Below are positions 58,187-64,000 of a stretch of DNA of 64,000 nucleotides, in pieces. The notes below the pieces were generated by a model that saw nothing but the letters and a program-made list of their open reading frames with translations, was not told the origin of the DNA and searched no databases. The stretch spans positions 131,501 through 195,500 of the forward strand of contig NZ_JAEKEZ010000006.1 in NCBI RefSeq assembly GCF_016650815.1, given 5' to 3'. A program made the translations under genes and the position numbers. The DNA comes from Pseudomonas sp. TH31 (GTDB taxonomy: Bacteria > Pseudomonadota > Gammaproteobacteria > Pseudomonadales > Pseudomonadaceae). Position 1 is the stretch's first letter. Each line of letters opens with the position of its first letter.

Positions 58187-59290
58187 TTAGAGCCTTACAC
58201 TGGCGAAGGTCGATTCATTGCGCGCCTGACTCAACGCCGACAACGGCCCGGACAACGGCGACAGCACCAAGGCTTGCGGCAACGGCATCATCGCCACCTG
58301 TTGCGTGGTGTTCGAGCCTACGCGCTCGTCACGCGGCGGAATGCCGAAGTATTCGCGGTAGCACTTGGAGAAGTGCGGCGTGGAAACAAACCCGCACACC
58401 GACGCCACTTCGATGATCGACATCGGCGTCTGCTTGAGCAACTGCCGGGCGCGGATCAAGCGTAGCTTCAGGTAGTAGCGCGACGGCGAGCAGTGCAGGT
58501 ATTTCTGGAACAGCCGCTCCAGCTGTCGGCGCGAAACGGCGACGTACACCGCCAGTTCGTCGAGGTCGATCGGCTCTTCCAGGTTGGCTTCCATCAGCGC
58601 GACGATTTCCTGCAACTTCGGCTGATTGGTGCCAAGCATGTGCTTGAGTGGTACGCGTTGGTGATCCTGCTCGTTGCGGATGCGCTCGTAGACGAACATC
58701 TCCGAGATCGCCGCCGACAACTCACGGCCATGATCGCGGCTGATCAGGTGCAGCATCATGTCCAGCGGCGCGGTGCCGCCGGAACTGGTGAAGCGGTTAC
58801 GGTCGAGGGTGAACAACCGGGTGCTCATGGCCACACGCGGGAAAGCTTCCTGCATCGAGGCCAGGCATTCCCAGTGCACGCTGCAATCGAAGCCGTCCAG
58901 CAGGCCGGCGCAGGCCAGGGCCCAGCTGCCGGTGCAGACCGCGCCGAGGCGACGGGACTGACGGGCCTGGCTTTGCAGCCACGACACGTGTTCGCGAGTG
59001 ACGGTGCGCTGGATACCGATACCGCCGCAGACCATGATGGTGTCCAGGGCCGGGGCTTTGTGCATGGAGCAATCCGGGGTGATTTGTAGACCGTCACTGG
59101 CCCAGACCTGACCACCATCAACGGTGAGTGTGGTCCAGCGATACAGCTCGCGGCCGGACAATTGGTTGGCCATCCGCAGGGGTTCTACTGCGGAGGCCAG
59201 AGAAATCAGCGTGAAATTGTCCAGCAGCAAAAAGCCGATGGATTGAGGCGCACGGTTCTGGGGTTGGGCCCCGGAGTTGAACGTCGTCAT
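58187..59290 (-). CDS. gbdR: AraC/GlxA-family regulator of glycine betaine catabolism
   Basis: 367 residues: amidotransferase-like sensor domain (SIGFLLLDNFTLISLASAVEPLRMAN; AVCTGSWALACAGLLDG at the elbow) and AraC DNA-binding domain (ELAVYVAVSRRQLERLFQKYL, SIIEVASVCGFVSTPHFSKCYREYFG). It responds to glycine betaine and dimethylglycine in P. aeruginosa and activates gbc, dgc and sox genes. Length and position (between the cdh genes and sdaB) match that organism's gbdR. Confidence 0.95.
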   Translation of the reverse strand: MTTFNSGAQPQNRAPQSIGFLLLDNFTLISLASAVEPLRMANQLSGRELYRWTTLTVDGGQVWASDGLQITPDCSMHKAPALDTIMVCGGIGIQRTVTREHVSWLQSQARQSRRLGAVCTGSWALACAGLLDGFDCSVHWECLASMQEAFPRVAMSTRLFTLDRNRFTSSGGTAPLDMMLHLISRDHGRELSAAISEMFVYERIRNEQDHQRVPLKHMLGTNQPKLQEIVALMEANLEEPIDLDELAVYVAVSRRQLERLFQKYLHCSPSRYYLKLRLIRARQLLKQTPMSIIEVASVCGFVSTPHFSKCYREYFGIPPRDERVGSNTTQQVAMMPLPQALVLSPLSGPLSALSQARNESTFASVRL

Positions 59291-59577
59291 CGCGGTATCT
59301 CCTCACACAAAGCGGGTGATGGCCTCAGGCGGAGGCTCTTGTTATTGCCATCGTTCTCGCGTGGGAGACGGGCTTTGTAATGACAGAGCAATTGCCATGC
59401 CTAAAGTTGAATGGTCATTCAATAACTCCTGAAAACGACGTCGCGGCGTGTCTATATAAGCCGTGCGCAGAATGGGGGTTATAAGTGCCATCAACGCGAG
59501 CAAATGCGCTGCGCCGCAGGCTGTGAGCAAATCGGTAGCACTTGTGGGAACAGGGGCTGCGACGTGCTGGAGAAGAG

Positions 59578-59600
59578 TGTCACCGCAAGCACAGGTGACA
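59578..59600. promoter_or_regulatory. Palindrome TGTCACC-N9-GGTGACA upstream of gbdR
   Basis: Perfect 7-bp half-sites with a 9-base spacer, 288 bp upstream of the gbdR start in the 540-bp gap to sdaB. It fits a dimeric regulator. The binding protein is unknown. Confidence 0.35.
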
Positions 59601-59721
59601 GGTGGTAATGGCCAACTTGGATCCCGGATCCGGGGAAAGTCACTTGTCTGATTACGACGCGCTAAAAGGTGGCGCGTTTTGGAGCGTGTGTTCACTTAGC
59701 GCGCAGTTTTGACTGGTCTGG

Positions 59722-59819
59722 CGCCTTCGCGGGCAAGTCGGAACGCCGCCCGCTCGCTCCTACAGGGCCGATCACAAAATAGCTGATGACCGTAGGAGCA
59801 AAGCTTGCTCGCGATGCAG
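59722..59819. repeat. REP inverted pair (degenerate left arm)
   Basis: CCTTCGCGGGCAAG followed by an insertion GTCGGAACGCC and CGCTCGCTCCTAC; the right arm is GTAGGAGCAAAGCTTGCTCG. Just downstream of sdaB. Confidence 0.75.
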
Positions 59820-59830
59820 GCGCCTCGGTC

Positions 59831-61207
59831 TCAACACTCGACCGCGCTAACCGCCAACCCACCGCGCGATGTCTCTTTATATTTGTCATGCATGTCGGCG
59901 CCGGTATCGCGCATGGTGCGAATCACCCGATCCAGCGAGATAAAGTGCTGACCATCACCACGCAACGCCATCTGCGCCGCGTTGATCGCTTTCACTGCGG
60001 CAATCGCATTGCGCTCGATGCACGGCACTTGCACCAATCCGCCGACCGGGTCGCAAGTCAGGCCGAGGTTATGCTCCAGGCCGATTTCCGCCGCGTTGCA
60101 CAACTGCTCAGGCGTAGCGCCAAGAATCTCCGCCAACCCGGCCGCCGCCATGGCGCACGCCGATCCGACTTCACCCTGGCAACCGACTTCGGCACCGGAG
60201 ATCGATGCGTTCTTTTTACAGAGAATCCCCACCGCGGCGGCGCTGAGGAAATAGTCGACCACGTTGGCGTCAGTCACCGCCTCGCTGAATTTCATAAAGT
60301 AGTGCAACACCGCCGGAATGATCCCCGCCGCGCCATTGGTCGGCGCCGTGACCATGCGCCCGCCGGCCGCGTTCTCTTCGTTGACCGCCAGGGCGAACAG
60401 GTTGACCCATTCCATCGCGCTCAACGTCGAGCCGATCACGTTGGGCTTACCCAGCTCTTGCAGGCTGCGATGCAACCTGGCCGCGCGACGACGCACATTC
60501 AAACCGCCGGGCAGGATGCCTTCGTGCTTAAGGCCTTGGTCGACGCAATCTTGCATGGCACGCCACAGCTTCATCAGGCCGCTGCGGATGTCCTCTTCGC
60601 TGCGCCAGACCTTCTCGTTGGCCATCATCAACTCGGCCACGCGCAGGTTGTGCTTCTGGCAAAGCTCTAGCAGCTCTACCGCACTGGAGAAGTCATAAGG
60701 CAATACGGTGCGATCCAGATCGACCACACCGCTGGACGCTTGCGCTTCATCGACGACAAAACCGCCGCCAATCGAATAGTAGGTGTCGCGGTGCAGCTCG
60801 CCGTGATCGCCTTCTACAATTAAGGTCATGGCATTCGGGTGAAAGGGCAGATTCTCGTCGATCAGGCGCATGTCCCGAGCCCAAATGAATGGCACCGACA
60901 AGCGACCGTCGAGCAACAAGGTGTGGGTTTCGCGCAGGCTCTCGATGCGGATGCCGATCTGCGACGGGTCGATCGCGTCCGGCCACTCGCCCATCAGGCC
61001 CATGATCACGGCGTTATCGCTGCCGTGACCGATGCCGGTGGCCGACAACGAACCGTAAAGCTGAACTTCGACGCGTCTTACTTGTTCCAAAAGACCCTGC
61101 TCACGCAAACCTTGCACGAACAACGCCGCTGCCCGCATAGGCCCGACGGTGTGCGAGCTGGAAGGGCCAATACCGATTTTGAACAGGTCGAAAACGCTGA
61201 TAGCCAT
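59831..61207 (-). CDS. sdaB: L-serine ammonia-lyase
   Basis: 458 residues, single-chain iron-sulphur type. N-terminal beta domain with [16 protein letters not shown] and catalytic domain with the cluster cysteines in [22 protein letters not shown] and LTCDPVGG. It converts serine to pyruvate and ammonia, the exit step for carbon from glycine betaine. Start at 61207 ([12 protein letters not shown]). Divergent from choX. Confidence 0.95.
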   Translation of the reverse strand: MAISVFDLFKIGIGPSSSHTVGPMRAAALFVQGLREQGLLEQVRRVEVQLYGSLSATGIGHGSDNAVIMGLMGEWPDAIDPSQIGIRIESLRETHTLLLDGRLSVPFIWARDMRLIDENLPFHPNAMTLIVEGDHGELHRDTYYSIGGGFVVDEAQASSGVVDLDRTVLPYDFSSAVELLELCQKHNLRVAELMMANEKVWRSEEDIRSGLMKLWRAMQDCVDQGLKHEGILPGGLNVRRRAARLHRSLQELGKPNVIGSTLSAMEWVNLFALAVNEENAAGGRMVTAPTNGAAGIIPAVLHYFMKFSEAVTDANVVDYFLSAAAVGILCKKNASISGAEVGCQGEVGSACAMAAAGLAEILGATPEQLCNAAEIGLEHNLGLTCDPVGGLVQVPCIERNAIAAVKAINAAQMALRGDGQHFISLDRVIRTMRDTGADMHDKYKETSRGGLAVSAVEC

Positions 61208-61641
61208 TACTGCTGAACTCCTGGATGTGCCAACTCCGGACGCAAAAGCGCCCAGTGACGGAGCTGCTACGCTCAAGCTGCAATCCGCCGAGATGGCCGC
61301 ATCATCAGGCTTTTGTCATGTCGCTCGACGTCTCACACCGACGCACTCATGTCCACCAACGCCGCGTGTCTTTTACGTAGCGCTTTCGCCGTTTTTTTGC
61401 GGTTCAGAGGGGAAAACAGGGCTGAAAAAAGCTGTAAACGACGTCACTGACACTGGATGCGACCATCCCTGTACTGGTTACGACGCACCCTGTAGGCGTC
61501 AGATTTTCACTGGTACATGATCGTATCGACTCGATTGCAAGGCGCCGTGGTAGAGCTGTCTCCAAAACGCCATCCAACCGCAACCCATAAGTGCGGTGGT
61601 CCAGTCGGAACACTGCCAAAAAAACACTAAGGAGTCCACCC
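61208..61641. promoter_or_regulatory. sdaB/choX divergent control region
   Basis: A 434-bp gap with no supported gene. It must contain both promoters. GCGACC at 61459-61464 and ACGACG at 61480-61485 are direct half-matches 21 bases apart, resembling the GCGAC pair in the gbc control region. A strong AAGGAG precedes choX. Confidence 0.4.
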
Positions 61642-62592
61642 ATGAAAGGTTCCCCGTCGTTGTTGTTGGCCGCCATGCTGAGTCTGCCGTTACTGGCTCA
61701 AGCCGCAGAACCCGCTCAGTGCAGCACCGTAAACTTCTCCGATGTCGGCTGGACTGACATCACCGCCACTACCGCCACCACCAGCGTCGTGCTCGACGCC
61801 CTGGGTTACAAAACCAAGACCACCATGATTTCCGTGCCCGTGACCTACAAGTCCCTGGCCGATGGCAAGAACATGGACGTGTTCCTCGGTAACTGGATGC
61901 CGACCATGGAAAACGACATCAAGGCCTACCGCGATGCCGGTAGCGTTGACGTCGTGCGCACCAACCTCATCGGCGCCAAGTACACCCTCGCCGTACCGCA
62001 GGCGCTGTACGATAAAGGGCTGCATGACTTCGCCGACATCGCCAAATTCAAGAAAGAACTCGACGGCAAGATCTACGGCATCGAACCGGGTAACGACGGT
62101 AACCGCCTGATCCAGACCATGATCGACAAAAACGCCTTCGGCCTCAAAGACGCGGGCTTCAAAGTCGTCGAGTCCAGCGAAGCGGGGATGCTGTCGCAGG
62201 TCGACCGCGCCCAGAAACGCGATACCGCCGTGGTCTTCCTCGGCTGGGCACCGCACCCGATGAACAAGCGTTTCAAGATTCAATACCTGACCGGTGGCGA
62301 TGACTTCTTTGGCCCGGACTTCGGTGCGGCCACGGTGGCCACCAACACCCGCAAGGGCTACGTCCAGGAATGCAGCAACGTCGGCACTCTGCTGAAGAAC
62401 CTGGAATTTACCGTGGACATGGAAAGTTCGCTGATGGGCAACATCCTGGACGACAAGATGAAGCCTGACGCAGCGGCCAAGGCCTGGCTGAAAAAGAATC
62501 CAAAGGTGCTTGATACCTGGCTCGCTGGCGTGACCACCATTGACGGTAAACCAGGCCTGGAGGCCGTGAAAGCCAAGCTCGCACAGCCTTGA
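61642..62592 (+). CDS. choX: Choline ABC transporter substrate-binding protein
   Basis: 316 residues: signal peptide (MKGSPSLLLAAMLSLPLLAQA) and an OpuAC-type domain with VGWTDITATTATTSVVLDALGY, MDVFLGNWMPTMENDI and [12 protein letters not shown], the aromatic residues expected around choline's trimethylammonium group. ATG 61642 follows AAGGAG. Called cbcX in P. aeruginosa. First in choXWV. Confidence 0.94.
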   Translation: MKGSPSLLLAAMLSLPLLAQAAEPAQCSTVNFSDVGWTDITATTATTSVVLDALGYKTKTTMISVPVTYKSLADGKNMDVFLGNWMPTMENDIKAYRDAGSVDVVRTNLIGAKYTLAVPQALYDKGLHDFADIAKFKKELDGKIYGIEPGNDGNRLIQTMIDKNAFGLKDAGFKVVESSEAGMLSQVDRAQKRDTAVVFLGWAPHPMNKRFKIQYLTGGDDFFGPDFGAATVATNTRKGYVQECSNVGTLLKNLEFTVDMESSLMGNILDDKMKPDAAAKAWLKKNPKVLDTWLAGVTTIDGKPGLEAVKAKLAQP

Positions 62593-62612
62593 ATTAAGGA
62601 GCATCGCTTACG

Positions 62613-62634
62613 CCGGGCGAGCTAGCTCGCCCGG
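62613..62634 (+). terminator. Palindromic hairpin between choX and choW
   Basis: A 22-bp perfect palindrome centred on GAGCTAGCTC, G/C-rich, with no T run. It probably lets choX be expressed above choW and choV. Confidence 0.6.
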
Positions 62635-62669
62635 GCAGTTCATTTCCTTGCATGCGGACGTTCACTACC

Positions 62670-63515
62670 ATGCTGATTGATCAGAAAATCCCCTTAGGCC
62701 AGTACATCGCGAGCTTCGTTGAATGGTTGACGCAACACGGCGCCAGCACATTCGACGCAATCGCCGTGACACTGGAAACGATGATCCACGGCGTGACGTT
62801 TGCGCTGACCTGGTTCAACCCGCTGGCATTGATCGGCCTCATCGCGCTACTGGCACACTTCATTCAACGCAAGTGGGGACTGACCGTTTTCGTCATCCTC
62901 TCCTTTCTGCTGATCCTCAATCTGGGGTACTGGCAGGAAACCATGGAAACCCTGGCCCAGGTGCTGTTTGCCACCTTCGTCTGCGTGATCATCGGCGTGC
63001 CGTTGGGCATCGTCGCCGCGCACAAACCGATGTTCTACACACTGATGCGTCCGGTGCTCGATCTGATGCAGACCGTGCCGACCTTCGTGTACCTCATTCC
63101 GACCCTGACCCTCTTCGGGCTGGGCGTGGTCCCGGGTCTGATCTCGACGGTGGTGTTCGCGATTGCCGCGCCTATCCGCCTGACCTACCTGGGTATCCGT
63201 GATGTTCCCGCAGAACTGATGGACGCCGGCAAAGCCTTCGGCTGCTCGCGCCGTCAACTGCTCTCCCGTATCGAGCTGCCCCACGCGATGCCAAGCATTG
63301 CGGCCGGTATCACCCAGTGCATCATGCTGTCGTTGTCGATGGTGGTGATCGCGGCACTGGTGGGCGCCGATGGCCTGGGCAAACCCGTGGTCAACGCACT
63401 GAACACCGCCGATATCGCCCTGGGCTTCGAAGCCGGGTTGGCAATCGTACTGCTGGCGATCATGCTCGACCGTATCTGCAAACAACCCGACGCCAAAGTA
63501 GGGGGTGACGCATGA
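62670..63515 (+). CDS. choW: Choline ABC transporter permease
   Basis: 281 residues with about six membrane helices. The BPD-type permease coupling loop is DVPAELMDAGKAFGCSRRQLLSRIELPHAMPSIAAG. ATG 62670 (MLIDQKIPLG) chosen; ATG 62652 would add six residues. Called cbcW in P. aeruginosa, where the permease also serves CaiX and a betaine-binding protein. Confidence 0.94.
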   Translation: MLIDQKIPLGQYIASFVEWLTQHGASTFDAIAVTLETMIHGVTFALTWFNPLALIGLIALLAHFIQRKWGLTVFVILSFLLILNLGYWQETMETLAQVLFATFVCVIIGVPLGIVAAHKPMFYTLMRPVLDLMQTVPTFVYLIPTLTLFGLGVVPGLISTVVFAIAAPIRLTYLGIRDVPAELMDAGKAFGCSRRQLLSRIELPHAMPSIAAGITQCIMLSLSMVVIAALVGADGLGKPVVNALNTADIALGFEAGLAIVLLAIMLDRICKQPDAKVGGDA

Positions 63516-64000
63516 GCATTATTCGCTTCGAAGACGTCGATGTAGTCTTCTCCAAAGACCCGCGCGAGGCGCTCAAGCTCCTCGACCAGGGCATGACCCG
63601 CGACCAGATCCTGAAAAAAACCGGTCAGATCGTCGGCGTTGAAAAAGCCAGCCTCGACATCGAAAAAGGCGAAATCTGCGTGCTGATGGGCCTGTCCGGC
63701 TCCGGCAAATCCAGCCTGCTGCGTTGCATCAACGGTCTCAACACCGTCAGCCGTGGCAAGTTGTTCGTCGAGCACGAAGGCAAGCAGATCGATATCGCTT
63801 CCTGTACCCCGGCAGAACTGAAAATGATGCGCACCAAGCGCATCGCAATGGTGTTCCAGAAGTTCGCCCTGATGCCGTGGCTGACGGTGCGCGAGAACAT
63901 CAGTTTCGGTCTGGAAATGCAGGGTCGCCCTGAGAAAGAACGCCGTAAATTGGTGGACGACAAGCTTGAGCTGGTGGGCCTGGCCCAGTGGCGCAACAAA
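63512..64000 (+). CDS. choV: Choline ABC transporter ATP-binding subunit, cut by window end
   Basis: The first 163 residues of the ATPase. Walker A is GLSGSGKSSLL (about 59-69) and the Q-loop is MVFQKFALMPWLTV. The signature and Walker B lie outside. Start overlaps the choW stop by four bases (ATGA). The N-terminal LDQGMTRDQILKKTGQIVGV insert is typical of choline and betaine transport ATPases. Confidence 0.94.
   Translation, partial: MSIIRFEDVDVVFSKDPREALKLLDQGMTRDQILKKTGQIVGVEKASLDIEKGEICVLMGLSGSGKSSLLRCINGLNTVSRGKLFVEHEGKQIDIASCTPAELKMMRTKRIAMVFQKFALMPWLTVRENISFGLEMQGRPEKERRKLVDDKLELVGLAQWRNK

Overview
The window is a high-GC gammaproteobacterial chromosome segment, almost certainly from a fluorescens-group Pseudomonas. 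The evidence is the gene content (rarD, glcB, creBCD, glyA-sox-purU-fdhA, gbcAB, dgcAB-etfAB, cdh, gbdR, sdaB and the choline ABC transporter, in the order familiar from Pseudomonas) and about thirty REP-type inverted repeats of the kinds typical of P. fluorescens relatives, lying between genes. No rRNA, tRNA, insertion sequence, prophage or CRISPR array was seen.

Layout. 0-8.7 kb: rarD (cut by the window edge), a GcvR-like ACT protein, malate synthase G, a response regulator, a cNMP/CBS/nucleotidyltransferase protein with its exonuclease partner, and a glutathione S-transferase. 8.9-13.6 kb: creD and creCB, separated by an acyltransferase gene on the other strand. 13.7-18.2 kb: a retropepsin-like protein, an acyltransferase, a DUF2780 protein, and a fasciclin/ECF sigma/anti-sigma module. 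18.3-33.5 kb: glycine betaine to serine and C1 metabolism: fdhA, purU, soxGADB, glyA, then traX-like, ltaE, an SDR gene, and divergent gbcB/gbcA. 33.7-40.4 kb: an unfamiliar minus-strand operon made of a GMC oxidoreductase fused to an alpha/beta hydrolase, a membrane-anchored di-heme cytochrome c and a metallophosphoesterase. 40.4-41.5 kb: no conventional gene, but a tandem repeat array carrying perfect DnaA-box 9-mers. 41.5-50.1 kb: a GNAT gene, then etfBA, dgcBA, a DUF5943 protein and an M19 dipeptidase-like protein. 50.3-51.4 kb: two small genes. 51.5-57.5 kb: carnitine catabolism (cdhR, caiX, cdhCAB, gamma-butyrobetaine hydroxylase). 57.8-64 kb: a small hypothetical gene, gbdR, sdaB, and choXWV (choV cut by the window end).

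How the genes fit together. Choline, carnitine and gamma-butyrobetaine enter through ChoXWV and CaiX and are converted to glycine betaine. GbcAB, DgcAB with EtfAB, and SoxBDAG remove the three methyl groups. The released C1 units are handled by GlyA, PurU and FdhA, and glycine becomes serine, which SdaB deaminates to pyruvate. GbdR and CdhR are the local AraC-family regulators.

Two things stand out. First, six single-base frameshifts break four genes (the cNMP/CBS gene three times, fdhA, the cytochrome gene and the butyrobetaine hydroxylase gene), and every one is repaired by restoring one base to give CCCGGG. This points to a systematic sequence error rather than gene decay. Second, eleven perfect TTATCCACA 9-mers occur in 64 kb, eight of them in 3.1 kb and four on a roughly 180-bp tandem repeat, which suggests a DnaA-binding locus that is not the chromosome's oriC.
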